Below are positions 16,611-25,601 of a DNA stretch of 64,000 bases, one piece after another (position 1 is the stretch's first letter; every line of letters starts with the position of its first letter). The translations under genes were made by a program, and so were the position numbers. The notes under the pieces were generated by a model. That model was not told the DNA's origin. It saw only the letters and a program-made list of their open reading frames with translations, and made no database searches. The stretch covers positions 930,001 through 994,000 of the forward strand of contig NZ_JARGZF010000002.1 of assembly GCF_029222705.1 (NCBI RefSeq), written 5' to 3'. Origin of the DNA: Knoellia sp. p5-6-4 (GTDB taxonomy: Bacteria > Actinomycetota > Actinomycetes > Actinomycetales > Dermatophilaceae).

Positions 16611-19600
16611 AGGAACCTCTCGATGAAGCGCTCGGCGGACCGCCCGTCCTCGAGGCCGGTGAAGCGGTCGCGGAAGGCCTGGTACCGCTCGGCGTACTCC
16701 TGGCCGACGGCGTCGAGCCGTTGCAGCGCGTCGATCACGCCGCTGGTCTCGGTCAGCAGCGGCCCGGGCGCCTCGGCCTCGAAGTCGAAGTAGAACCCGC
16801 GCAGGTTGTCGCGGTACTCCTCGAGGTCCCAGGTGAAGAACAGCAGGGGCCGGCCGGTGTTGACGAAGTCGAACATCACCGACGAGTAGTCCGTGACGAG
16901 CACGTCGGCCACCAGGTACAGGTCGCGGATGTCGGGATAGCCCGACACGTTGCGGACGAAGCCGCCGAACATCGAGGAGTCGATCCCGGAGGACACCAGC
17001 TGGTGGCCACGGATGAGCAGGACGCTGTCATCGCCGAAGGCCCGGTGCAGCCGCTCGAGGTCCAGCTTCATCGTGAACTGGTAGCGGCCCGCGGCGCTGT
17101 AGTCGTTGTCGCGCCACGTGGGGGCGTAGAGGATGACGCGCTTGCCCTCGGGCAGGCCGAGCCGGGCCCGGGTCGCCGCCGCCTGCTGCTCACGCAGCTC
17201 GGGGCGGTGGAAGATGTCGTTGCGCGGGTAGCCGATCTCGAGGATCTCCCCGCCGTACCGGAAGGCGCGGCGCAGGATGTCGGTCGAGAACGCGTTCGGG
17301 GAGACCAGGATGTCCCACTTGGCGACGTCCCTGGCGAACTGCTTCAGGTAGTCTCTGTTCGACATCTGGAGGGTCTCGATGTCGAAGCCGACGCGCTTCA
17401 GGGGCGTGCCGTGCCACGTCTGGGCGTATCGGCTGCCCTTGCGCTTGACGTAGTGGACCGGCATGGAGTCGTTGCTGACCACCCAGCGCGCCCGGGCCAG
17501 CCGGCGGTAGTACTCCCGGCTCCCCGTCACCACGGTGGCCACCCCCTCGGGCACCTCGACCCCGTGGTTCGCCACCGCCCAGACGCACTCACGCGGGTCC
17601 CCGCGGCGCTGGAGCTCCTCGAAGACGGCCCGCGGGCTGTCGGAGTACTGGTTGCCCTTCCACGACTCGAAAAAGATGGTGTCCTCGAGGGGCAGACGGC
17701 GCTGCACCCGGTAGAAGTACTTGCGGTTGCGCTCCCGGTGGAGGGCTCCACGGTCGCGGAAGTCACCGGAAGCGTCGACCGCGAGCTGCAGGTCGTGGTC
17801 GGGGCTCGCGCGCATCAGGTAGGTCAGGCCGTCGACCCGGCCCTGCTCGCCCAAGCGGTGCTCGGCAGTGCTGGAGGAGCGCACAGCGCGCTGGCGCTGA
17901 CCCTCGTCCTCGGTGGTCACGCTCCAGAACCACCGGCCCGGGGCGAGCCAGCGCAGGCACGCCGAGCCCGGCTCGCCCAGGGCGGGCACCACGGCTCGCC
18001 AGGTGTCCCCAGCGGAGTGCACTGGAATGGTGTGTGTCGTCCCGGACCCCGACGACAGTGAGAGGGAGCGGGGCACCGGACCGTTGGTGACGCCCTCGAG
18101 GCAGAGCCCGTCGGGCTGCCACGCGAAGGACGTCAGTACCGGTCCCGGTCGGGTGTCACGCACGGTGACACCGTACTCGGCGCTCTGGCGCACCTCGATC
18201 GAGCGACCGCGCATCGTGATGAACACGTCGTCCATCTGCGGGGCCATGTCGAGGGGGCTGCGGGGCCCGTCCCCGGGCCGGGCGTCAGCACGCGTCAGCT
18301 CGACGACCCACTCGCGGTCCCCGAGCGAGGAGGAACGGACCTCGAGCACGTCGGCGCTGACCGTCGCCGTGGAGCACTCGCCGTCGTCGACCAGGGGCAC
18401 CATGACCCCCGTCAGGGCGTCGGTACGGCGCAGGTAGAGCCCGGTGTCGCGCAGCGGGCCATCGGTACCGCGCACCCGGAACCGCACGGCATCCCCGACG
18501 TGCTCGACCGACTCGAGCAGCCCCTCGGCGCGGCGCACCGTGACGACGAGGCGCCGGCCCTCATAGCCCGGGATGGCGATCTGGCCGGGGGCGACGAGCG
18601 ATCGGCGGGGGTGCCTGCCAGGACCGAGGTCTGGGTTGCCGATGCTGGAGCCGCGGCGCGCCGCGGGGGTCGCCACCTGGGCCAGCAGCTCGAACCGGCC
18701 CTGCTGCTCGCCCGGCTCGAGGCGGAGCGCGCGGGCGGGGACCCGCACCCGGAAGCCGGCCGCGTCGTAGGACAGCAGGGCGCCGGTCGTGCGCGCGGTG
18801 AGGTCGGGCCGGTGCACGCGCTTGCCGGGGATGGACTGGCGCCTGCCCGACCCGCCGTCGAGGCGGCGCAGCTGGAAGCGGCGCAGGGACGAGGCCCGGG
18901 TCGCCTCGGGGACCCGGTGGATGAAGGCGTGGCCGTCGACCACGAGGTCGCCGTCCTCCCAGGCGACGTCGCGCACCCCGGTCCGCAGGGGTTGGGAACG
19001 GGTGACGTCGTACACGCTGTCCGGCACCCCGAGCGCGGGGTCCTTGCGGAAGGGCAGGTCGGCGTACATGCGCAGGCCGGAGCGCACGAAGAGACCGCGG
19101 TTGGCAGGGATGCGGTAGTACTCGTGGAGCTCGATGAGCTCGCTGAGCATCCCCCGCTGGATGAGGTGGTACTGCAGCCGCCGGATCGGCGGCATCCGCG
19201 CGATGCTGGCGGCCGGCACCCGACGGAGGTAGTCCCCGACCAGGCTGATGACCTGCTCCTGGAACTCCGCAGTGCCCTCGTGCAGCACGTCGAGGAACAG
19301 CGGGATGTCGACGGTGAGGACCTTGCGGTCGTGGATCTCCTTGCCGGCTGTGTCGCCCCGCTCGGTGAGGAAGTCGTCGACGGAGGACACCGCGGCCATC
19401 CGGTCGACGAGGTTCTTGGTCTCGGCCCGGCGCTGGGTGATCGAGAGCACCGCCGTCTGGCGCTCCCGCCACAGGTAGACCGGGTCGGCCAGCACGTCGA
19501 CGGACTTGGCCAGGAAGTGCGCCGGCAGCGTCAGCGGGATGTCCTCGTAGTAGACGCCCTCGGGGAACCGCAGCCCGTGCTCCACGAGGAAGGACCGCCG

Positions 19601-20086
19601 GTAGACCTTGTTCCACGCCGTGGAGTCGAAGACCAGCGACGGCGTCTGGTGGATGTGGGTGCGCATCTGCGTCCGCGTGATCGCGCGCCGGTGCAGCGGG
19701 GAGGTGAAGGTGCGGGCGCCGTCGAAGCGCAGCACGCCGCCGCAGACGATGTCCGAGCCGCTCTCGCGCACCGCGTGGAGCATCAGCTCGTAGGCGTCCC
19801 GCGGGATCAGGTCGTCGGAGTCGACGAAGGCCACGAACTCGCTCGTGGAGGCGTCCATCCCGATGTTCCGAGCCCGGCCCAGGCCGCCGTTGTCGACGTG
19901 CAGGACCCGCCAGCTCGGTCGCCCGGCCGCGAACTCGTCCGCCATCTGCCCTGAGCCGTCGGTCGACCCGTCGTCGACCAGGATGACCTCGAGGTCGCCC
20001 AGGGTCTGCGCGACGAGGGACTCCAGGCATGCCACGAGGTAGTCGCTGACGTTGTAGATGGGGACGACCACGCTCAGCAGGGGCAT
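16607..20086 (-). CDS. GT2-TagF fusion: glycosyltransferase and CDP-glycerol glycerophosphotransferase
   Basis: 1159 residues. Residues 1-330 are a GT2 domain (SVVVPIYNVSDYLVA, VILVDDGSTDGS, VDSDD at 88-92). A beta-rich linker follows to about residue 770. The C-terminal 380 residues are a TagF/TarL-type glycerophosphotransferase: TWHGTPLKRVGFD (about 891), RNDIFH, YAPTWRD, RGHQLV and TDYSSVMFDF (about 1070). The second half should polymerise glycerol- or ribitol-phosphate from a CDP-polyol, and the first half should add a sugar, giving alternating or decorated units. AAAGGAG lies 10 nt before the ATG. It heads the 20.1-14.5 kb part of the operon. Confidence 0.9.
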   Translation of the reverse strand: MPLLSVVVPIYNVSDYLVACLESLVAQTLGDLEVILVDDGSTDGSGQMADEFAAGRPSWRVLHVDNGGLGRARNIGMDASTSEFVAFVDSDDLIPRDAYELMLHAVRESGSDIVCGGVLRFDGARTFTSPLHRRAITRTQMRTHIHQTPSLVFDSTAWNKVYRRSFLVEHGLRFPEGVYYEDIPLTLPAHFLAKSVDVLADPVYLWRERQTAVLSITQRRAETKNLVDRMAAVSSVDDFLTERGDTAGKEIHDRKVLTVDIPLFLDVLHEGTAEFQEQVISLVGDYLRRVPAASIARMPPIRRLQYHLIQRGMLSELIELHEYYRIPANRGLFVRSGLRMYADLPFRKDPALGVPDSVYDVTRSQPLRTGVRDVAWEDGDLVVDGHAFIHRVPEATRASSLRRFQLRRLDGGSGRRQSIPGKRVHRPDLTARTTGALLSYDAAGFRVRVPARALRLEPGEQQGRFELLAQVATPAARRGSSIGNPDLGPGRHPRRSLVAPGQIAIPGYEGRRLVVTVRRAEGLLESVEHVGDAVRFRVRGTDGPLRDTGLYLRRTDALTGVMVPLVDDGECSTATVSADVLEVRSSSLGDREWVVELTRADARPGDGPRSPLDMAPQMDDVFITMRGRSIEVRQSAEYGVTVRDTRPGPVLTSFAWQPDGLCLEGVTNGPVPRSLSLSSGSGTTHTIPVHSAGDTWRAVVPALGEPGSACLRWLAPGRWFWSVTTEDEGQRQRAVRSSSTAEHRLGEQGRVDGLTYLMRASPDHDLQLAVDASGDFRDRGALHRERNRKYFYRVQRRLPLEDTIFFESWKGNQYSDSPRAVFEELQRRGDPRECVWAVANHGVEVPEGVATVVTGSREYYRRLARARWVVSNDSMPVHYVKRKGSRYAQTWHGTPLKRVGFDIETLQMSNRDYLKQFARDVAKWDILVSPNAFSTDILRRAFRYGGEILEIGYPRNDIFHRPELREQQAAATRARLGLPEGKRVILYAPTWRDNDYSAAGRYQFTMKLDLERLHRAFGDDSVLLIRGHQLVSSGIDSSMFGGFVRNVSGYPDIRDLYLVADVLVTDYSSVMFDFVNTGRPLLFFTWDLEEYRDNLRGFYFDFEAEAPGPLLTETSGVIDALQRLDAVGQEYAERYQAFRDRFTGLEDGRSAERFIERFL

Positions 20087-20222
20087 CGGCGGGCGACTCC
20101 TTTCCTTGCAGGTGGTTCCGGGCAGTGCTCAGCGCGCCCGACCGGCCGCAGCCGTCGGGACGCGCGGAGACCACCTTCCCACGAGCGGCCGCCCACCCGT
20201 AATCGAGCAGCCCGGCAGGTGG

Positions 20223-21233
20223 TCACAGGCGGACCCTGCTGGTGAGGAACCCCCACCCCCACGACAGGTGCATCGTCGGCAGGATGACGGGCAGCAGCAG
20301 CCGCTCCCGCAGCGTCAGGTCGCCCTTGATGGCCAGCCCACCGACCGTGGTCACCGCGAGGTATGCCGCGGGCGCGGCCCACAGGGGCCACCAGACGAAG
20401 CCGCCCACGAGGCCGCCCGCCACGCCGAGCAGCGCCACCGGTGGCGCGAGGTAGCGCAGGTTGATGGTGCCCTTGTGGGTGCGTGCGACGACGCGCCGCC
20501 ACCGGCCGTAGTCGCGGTACTGCCGCGCCAGGGCGGGGAGGGTGGGCCGTGGCCGGTACGAGACCCGCAGGCGGGGCGAGAACCACACGGTGCCGCCGGC
20601 CTCGCGGATGCGGTGGTTGAGCTCCCAGTCCTGCGCCCGGACGAAGCGCGGGTCGTAGCCGCCCATGCGCTGGAGCCACTCCCTGCGGAACACCCCGAGG
20701 TAGACGGTGTCGGCGGGCCCGGCCGCTCCCCCGGTGTGGAACCGTGCCGCGCCCACGCCGAGCCGGGAGGTCATCGCCGCTGCCACCGCCCGCTCGAACG
20801 TCGTGGCGCCCTCGGCGTCCATGAGGCCCCCGACGTTGGCGGCGCCCGTCTCCTGCAAGAGCTCCCACGCCGTGCGGACGTAGTCGTGGTCGAGGACCCC
20901 GTGTCCGTCGACCCGCACGACCACGCCGACGTCGTCGGACAGGCCGGCCAGCGCCGCGTTGAGCGAGTCCGGCGTGCGACCCGTGGGACTGGGGACGGTG
21001 CGAACCCGGGGGTCCCGCTTGGCGAGCGCATGCGCGATCTCGTCGGTGCGGTCGCGACTCGGGCCGATGGCGAGCACCAGCTCGACCTGCCCGGGGTAGC
21101 TCTGGCCGAGGACGGCCGCGACGGCCTCCTCGAGGTGGCGCTCCTCGTTGAGGATGGGCATCACCACGCCGACCTTGGGCCAGTGGGCAGGCGTGGGCTC
21201 GGCCCCGCCCGTGGGGGGTGTCGGGTCGGTCAT
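20223..21233 (-). CDS. Membrane-associated family 2 glycosyltransferase
   Basis: 336 residues. VGVVMPILNEERHLEEAV opens the GT2 domain, VVVRVDGHGVLD takes the place of the metal motif, and AQDWELNHRIREAGG is the acceptor-side QxxRW-like region. The last 90 residues contain two or three hydrophobic helices. It resembles succinoglycan-type (ExoA) transferases acting on lipid-linked glycans at the inner face. The ATG at 21233 overlaps the stop of the LCP gene (TGATG). A longer start at 21245 is possible. A 136-bp gap with no clear terminator separates it from the GT2-TagF gene. Confidence 0.85.
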   Translation of the reverse strand: MTDPTPPTGGAEPTPAHWPKVGVVMPILNEERHLEEAVAAVLGQSYPGQVELVLAIGPSRDRTDEIAHALAKRDPRVRTVPSPTGRTPDSLNAALAGLSDDVGVVVRVDGHGVLDHDYVRTAWELLQETGAANVGGLMDAEGATTFERAVAAAMTSRLGVGAARFHTGGAAGPADTVYLGVFRREWLQRMGGYDPRFVRAQDWELNHRIREAGGTVWFSPRLRVSYRPRPTLPALARQYRDYGRWRRVVARTHKGTINLRYLAPPVALLGVAGGLVGGFVWWPLWAAPAAYLAVTTVGGLAIKGDLTLRERLLLPVILPTMHLSWGWGFLTSRVRL

Positions 21234-22771
21234 CAGCTCGAGCACACCGCCGACAGGTCGGCCTCGGAGGCCTGGCCGCCCGCGGTCGCGGGGTCAGCCG
21301 CCGGCTTGGCCGGCGCGGAGGTCGCTGCCGGCGCGGTGGGCTTCGGCGTCCGCGGGACGGCCGCGGCCGGGCGAGCGGTCGCCTTGGTCCGCGGCTTCTC
21401 GGGGGACTTCTCAGAGGCGGCGATGGTCGAGCGCACGGTGCGGCGCACGAAGTCGGCGTCGTAGTCCCAGGGCTTGATGAGGGGCGGCACGAAATTCACA
21501 CTCTTGATCTTCTGCGTCCGGGTCTTCAGGGCCAGGTCGGCAAAGTATCCCAGCTCCGACTGTGGGAGGTCGGTGCGGACCAGCCCTGAGCTGGCCCCGG
21601 CGATCTTCGGGAAGCGGGTGAGCACGGTCTGGGGGTCGACCTGGTCGACGAGCGCCGTCATGACGCAGCGCTGGCGGGCCATCCGCTCGTAGTTCGTCGA
21701 GCCGTGCCGTGACCGGGCGTACCAGAGGGCGCGGTAGCCGTCGAGGTGCTGGCGGCCGGGCTCGATCCACCCGACGACCGGTGAGGTGCCGCCGCCGATC
21801 GGGGTCCGCCGCTGCACCGTGATGTCGAGGCCGCCCACGGCGTCGACCATCTTGCGGAAGCCGCGCAGGTCGACCATGGCGTAGTAGTGCACGTCGAGGC
21901 CGCTCACGGCCTCGACGGCCTCCCGGGTGGCCAGCACGCCCGCACTCTGGGTTCCCGCCGGGAACTGGTCGCGGTGGTCCTCGGCCCAGGTGTAGAGGCC
22001 GTTCAGCAGGCACTCGTCGCCGCAGTTCCAGCCCTCCGGCATGAGCCGCTGCATGACCGAGCCGGGCCGGAAGTCGATGTTCTCCATGTCACGCGAGAAG
22101 CCGAACACGACCGCCCGGCCCGTCTCGGCGTCGATGCTGGCCAGCTGGATGCTGTCGGGCCGCGTCCCGACCCGCGACTTCCCGGTGTCGCCGCCGAGGA
22201 GCAGGATGTTGTATCGGCCGTCGGTGGGCTCCACCGCCCGGTTGCCGCTGAACAGGGCGTTCAGGGCGTCCTTGCCGGCGGCCACGTTGCTGGCCGCGTA
22301 GACGAGCCCTCCCGAGGTCACGACCAGGAGCCCGGCCGTGAGCCCGGTGAGCCACCGCCTGGCACGCAGGACCAACCGCCCCGGCTGGCCGAGCCGCCAC
22401 GCGTCGAGGAACAGCGCGCCCCAGAACAGCGCGAAGCCGAGCAGGGCCCACTGGAGCACGGTGAGGAACCACGCGCGGCCGAACAGCCCGAGGAACCAGC
22501 CGCGGTTGACGAGGAAGAGCAGGCCGAAGAACAGGGCCAGCGCCCACAGCCCCAGCCAGCACCGCACCGCCACCCTGCCCACAGTGCGGCTGCCGGCGGC
22601 CAGCTGCGCGCTCCCGGGGAAGGCGAGGGTGAGCAGGACGAGGGCGAAGGCGCGCCGCCTGCGCGTCCGCGGGCCCATGGACTCCGGGTCGGCGAGCCGG
22701 CGGTCCGGCCGACCCGACACGTAGACGCTCACCTCGGCGTCCCACTCCAGCGCTGCAGGGGGTCGACTCAT
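21233..22771 (-). CDS. LytR-CpsA-Psr (LCP) family protein with multi-helix N-terminus
   Basis: 512 residues. About five hydrophobic segments fill the first 190 residues. The LCP domain follows: NILLLGGDTGKSRVGTRPDS, then GFSRDMEN, with the arginine/aspartate pairs that bind the pyrophosphate of lipid-linked glycans, and RSRHGSTNYERMARQR near the end. A Pro/Ala/Lys-rich tail closes it. LCP proteins move teichoic acids, arabinogalactan or capsules from undecaprenyl pyrophosphate to peptidoglycan outside the cell. It is the first gene of a minus-strand unit with a GT2 gene and diverges from a second LCP gene. Confidence 0.9.
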   Translation of the reverse strand: MSRPPAALEWDAEVSVYVSGRPDRRLADPESMGPRTRRRRAFALVLLTLAFPGSAQLAAGSRTVGRVAVRCWLGLWALALFFGLLFLVNRGWFLGLFGRAWFLTVLQWALLGFALFWGALFLDAWRLGQPGRLVLRARRWLTGLTAGLLVVTSGGLVYAASNVAAGKDALNALFSGNRAVEPTDGRYNILLLGGDTGKSRVGTRPDSIQLASIDAETGRAVVFGFSRDMENIDFRPGSVMQRLMPEGWNCGDECLLNGLYTWAEDHRDQFPAGTQSAGVLATREAVEAVSGLDVHYYAMVDLRGFRKMVDAVGGLDITVQRRTPIGGGTSPVVGWIEPGRQHLDGYRALWYARSRHGSTNYERMARQRCVMTALVDQVDPQTVLTRFPKIAGASSGLVRTDLPQSELGYFADLALKTRTQKIKSVNFVPPLIKPWDYDADFVRRTVRSTIAASEKSPEKPRTKATARPAAAVPRTPKPTAPAATSAPAKPAADPATAGGQASEADLSAVCSS

Positions 22772-22853
22772 GGTCGCCCAGTATCGGGGACGGGACTGCT
22801 GTGGCTCCTGAGGCGCGCGGGCCGTTCCGGGCCTTGTCGGATGCGTCCTTTTT

Positions 22854-22868
22854 GGCACGGGACGTGCC
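22854..22868. promoter_or_regulatory. GGCACG-N3-CGTGCC dyad upstream of the second LCP gene
   Basis: A perfect 6-bp inverted repeat with a GGA spacer, 20-34 nt before the ATG at 22888 and inside the 116-bp gap between two divergent LCP genes. The same half-sites with a 4-nt spacer occur in front of tagD (7450). It is a candidate operator or leader hairpin. Confidence 0.35.
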
Positions 22869-22887
22869 TGACGAGGATCATGTCCGC

Positions 22888-24024
22888 ATGACCCCCCGCG
22901 ACACCCGGCCGGACGACGCCCGCCCCCTCCCCCAGGGCAGGCGCGGCGCAGCGATGAGCTCAGAGGACGACGACGTCTACACCGTCGACGTCCGCCGCGG
23001 CGCCGGCCGACCACCCGCTCGTCCGGCGAAGGCCTCGCGTCCGCGCCGTCGGCTGCGGTGGGGCTGGCTCGTCGCGCTCGTCGTCGTCGGCTGGCTGGCC
23101 TTCATGGTCGGCACCCCGCTGCACGCGTGGAGCAACGTCACCAAGGTCGACACCGCACCGTCGGGCGAGCGGCCCGCTGACGGCAAGGGCTACAACTACC
23201 TGCTCGTCGGGTCCGACAGCCGCGAGGGCCTGACCGACGAGCAGAAGAAGGAGTACGCCACCGGCAGTGCCGAGGGCCGCCGCACCGACTCGATCATCCT
23301 CGTCCACGTGCCCGAGGGCGGCGGCAAGCCTGCCCTCATCTCCCTTCCGCGCGACTCCTTCGTGCCGATCCCGGGCAAGGGCAGCAACAAGATCAACGCC
23401 GCCTTCGCCTTCGGCGGCCCGAAGCTCCTGGTCAACACCGTCGAGCAGGTCACCGACCTGCGCATCGACGGCTACGTCGAGATCGGCTTCGCCGGGTTCG
23501 CCTCGGTGGTCGACAGCCTGGGCGGCGTCGACATCTGCGTGAAGTTCAACATGAACGACAAGAAGGCCGGCATCAACCTCAAGAAGGGCTGCCAGACGCT
23601 GAACGGCAAGAACGCCCTCGGCTACGTGCGCGCCCGCTACTCCGACCCGCGCGGCGACATCGGCCGCGCCGACCGGCAGCGCCAGTTCCTCGCCGCGATC
23701 ATGAAGAAGGCGGCCACCCCGTCGACCGTCCTCATCCCCACCCGCTACTGGGGCTTCACCCACGCCTCCGCCGAGGGCCTCATCGTCGGCGAGGACACCT
23801 CGATGACCGACGCCGGCCGGGTCATGCTGGCGATGCGTGCCGTCTCCCGCGACGAGGGCCTCAGCCTCGTGGTCCCGATCCAGAGCGAGAACTACCAGAC
23901 CAGTGCGGGCAGCGCCGTCAAGTGGGACACCGAGCGCGCCAAGGCGCTGTTCTCGCTGCTGCGCAACGACGAGCCGCTCGAGGAGCCGCCGCCCGGCACC
24001 GACGGCAAGCCCTCCGAGGGCTGA
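22888..24024 (+). CDS. LytR-CpsA-Psr (LCP) family protein
   Basis: 378 residues from the ATG at 22888, chosen for a GAGGA about 10 nt upstream; an ATG at 22954 would also leave the whole domain. After a basic N-terminus there is one membrane helix (WGWLVALVVVGWLAFMVG). The LCP domain has YLLVGSDSREGL, RRTDSIILVHV, SLPRDSFVPI and a long RARYSDPRGDIGRADRQRQF segment. This is the standard single-helix LCP layout, with catalysis on the outer face. It probably acts with the neighbouring LCP protein in attaching the polymer made by this locus. Confidence 0.9.
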   Translation: MTPRDTRPDDARPLPQGRRGAAMSSEDDDVYTVDVRRGAGRPPARPAKASRPRRRLRWGWLVALVVVGWLAFMVGTPLHAWSNVTKVDTAPSGERPADGKGYNYLLVGSDSREGLTDEQKKEYATGSAEGRRTDSIILVHVPEGGGKPALISLPRDSFVPIPGKGSNKINAAFAFGGPKLLVNTVEQVTDLRIDGYVEIGFAGFASVVDSLGGVDICVKFNMNDKKAGINLKKGCQTLNGKNALGYVRARYSDPRGDIGRADRQRQFLAAIMKKAATPSTVLIPTRYWGFTHASAEGLIVGEDTSMTDAGRVMLAMRAVSRDEGLSLVVPIQSENYQTSAGSAVKWDTERAKALFSLLRNDEPLEEPPPGTDGKPSEG

Positions 24025-24040
24025 GTCGCTCGAGCAGTGC

Positions 24041-24078
24041 GAGGGGCGGTATGCCGCGTGGCCGGCGCACCGCCCCTC
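24041..24078 (+). terminator. Hairpin after the LCP gene
   Basis: GAGGGGCGGT (24041-24050) pairs perfectly with ACCGCCCCTC (24069-24078) around an 18-nt loop, 16 nt after the LCP stop. It could end that transcript. A second, imperfect copy follows at about 24097. Confidence 0.55.
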
Positions 24079-24120
24079 CCTCGTGTTGCGAGCTCAACGG
24101 GCGGTATGCCGCGTGGCCGG
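24044..24120. repeat. Two copies of a 22-bp direct repeat
   Basis: The 22-mer at 24044-24065 recurs exactly at 24099-24120, 55 bp on. Each copy contains GGTATGCCG and begins a hairpin-like arm. The rest of the gap to 24242 contains short dyads (AGGTCAGCACCT near 24172; CCCCGCCGATGGTCGGCGGGG near 24212) and no gene. Confidence 0.75.
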
Positions 24121-24242
24121 TACACCACCCTCCGCCGTCTTCAAGCCCGGGACGAGTCCCGGTGCAGGTCAGCACCTGCACCCCTCAGGGGCCTGCGGCA
24201 TGCGTGTTGCCCCGCCGATGGTCGGCGGGGTGTGGGGCGGGG

Positions 24243-25550
24243 TCACGCTGGTTCCTGCGCGGCGCGTCTCGCGAGGAGCTCGTCGTAGGAGCCACGGGTG
24301 AGGTCCCACTCGACCCGTTCCCCGTCGGTGTCGTTGACGACCCGGCCGGCGTGGCGGCGGTTGTGCACGACCGTGTGGTGCCGCTCGCACAGCAGGGCGG
24401 CGTTGCCCAGGTTCGAGGGGCCGGCATCTGCCCAGTGCACGAGGTGGTGGGCGTCGGTCCACTGCGGCGGGGCGTCGCAGCCGGGGTAGGTGCAGCCGCC
24501 GTCGCGGAGCCAGAGCCGCTTGGTCTGGGCGTCGCTGAAGTACCGCTTGTCCAGCCCCCAGTCCATGACCTCGCCCCGGCCGCCCAGGACGATCGGGATG
24601 ACGGAGCCGTCGCAGCACAGCCGGCGCACCGTCTCCGGGGCGAGGTGGGTGCCGGCGTCGAGCCCGCCCAGGGTGGTGGCCGCACCCAGCCCGTCGCGCA
24701 AGGACTCCCAGTCCATGGTCAGCAGCAGGGTGGTCTTGTTCGTCCTGCCCACCTCGCCCCCGGCCGCCACCGCCCGCCGCACCAACGTCACCAGGGCGTC
24801 GCCGCGGCGCCGGTCGCTGGAGCGTAGGTCGCGTTCCCCGTCGACCGGCTTCGGCGCCGACAACGGCCCCAGCGCGGCCTCCAGGACTGCCTTGCCCTCG
24901 ACGTCGAGGGTGAGCCGGTACTCGAACGTCTCCGCGCCGGTGTCGCGCGGCTGGGACAGGGAGATGAAGGACTTGCCCAGGTTCTGCTGGTCCTGCAGCA
25001 CCCCGTGGCGTCCGTACCTGGCCAGCAGGGCGTCACGCAGCATCCGGCACCCGGACGGGCCGTGCTGCTCGGCCATGCTGACCAGGCCCTCGAGCACGTG
25101 GGGCTCGGCGCCCTCGGCCAGCAGCGGGCGCAGCTTGTCCGCCTCCGAGACGACCGCCGCCGCGGACCTCACCGGCAACCGGCCCGCGTCGAAGGCCTCC
25201 TTCACCGGGGCGTTGACCCGCTTCTGGAAGGCCTGCGCGACGCTGACGATGGTCCCGGCGCCGCCGGCTCTGGTCGACGGCGCGTGGTGGCGCACCCACT
25301 GGGTCACCGACATCGCCGCCGATCCGCCGGAGGTCTCACCCCGGTCCATGGCCTCACCGACCACCGCCACCATCGCGGTACCGCAGGCCACACCGAGCGC
25401 ATCGACCTCCGACAGCAGACCGGCCAGGCCTTCCGGACCGCCGCCCGAGGGCACCTGCCACAGCACCGCACCGACGGAGGCCATCGCCGCCCGGGCAGCC
25501 GCGAGCCGCTCGCGACACTCCGCCATGCTCAGCTGCTGCTTCGCCTCCAT
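24243..25550 (-). CDS. DUF222 / 13E12-type HNH endonuclease family protein
   Basis: 435 residues. The long helical N-terminal part fits the DUF222/13E12 repeat family of actinobacteria. The C-terminal HNH module is complete: CTYPGCDAPPQWTDAHHLVHW, then NLGNAALLCERHHTVVH. The ATG at 25550 has no Shine-Dalgarno, but TAGTGT lies exactly 7 nt before it, so a leaderless transcript is likely. These proteins are widespread, multicopy and of unsettled function; nuclease activity is assumed from the motif. No inteins, repeats or transposase accompany it. Confidence 0.82.
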   Translation of the reverse strand: MEAKQQLSMAECRERLAAARAAMASVGAVLWQVPSGGGPEGLAGLLSEVDALGVACGTAMVAVVGEAMDRGETSGGSAAMSVTQWVRHHAPSTRAGGAGTIVSVAQAFQKRVNAPVKEAFDAGRLPVRSAAAVVSEADKLRPLLAEGAEPHVLEGLVSMAEQHGPSGCRMLRDALLARYGRHGVLQDQQNLGKSFISLSQPRDTGAETFEYRLTLDVEGKAVLEAALGPLSAPKPVDGERDLRSSDRRRGDALVTLVRRAVAAGGEVGRTNKTTLLLTMDWESLRDGLGAATTLGGLDAGTHLAPETVRRLCCDGSVIPIVLGGRGEVMDWGLDKRYFSDAQTKRLWLRDGGCTYPGCDAPPQWTDAHHLVHWADAGPSNLGNAALLCERHHTVVHNRRHAGRVVNDTDGERVEWDLTRGSYDELLARRAAQEPA

Positions 25551-25557
25551 GACGACC

Positions 25558-25563
25558 ACACTA
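25558..25563 (-). promoter_or_regulatory. -10 element of a leaderless promoter (HNH gene)
   Basis: TAGTGT, N7, ATG. The spacing puts the transcription start at or next to the start codon. Confidence 0.5.
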
Positions 25564-25601
25564 GAGGCGACCACCGACAGCCCAGCTTGACCGAGCCCAG
25601 T

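Noticed and set aside
22769-22790. Leaderless promoter for the LCP gene starting at 22771
   Set aside because: GATACT lies 8 nt before the ATG, but it breaks the TANNNT pattern and the spacing of the other sites. Left out of the list.
24243-25550. HNH protein as a homing endonuclease or part of a mobile element
   Set aside because: The DUF222/13E12 family is a chromosomal multicopy family in actinobacteria. No terminal repeats, target duplication, intron or transposase are seen.
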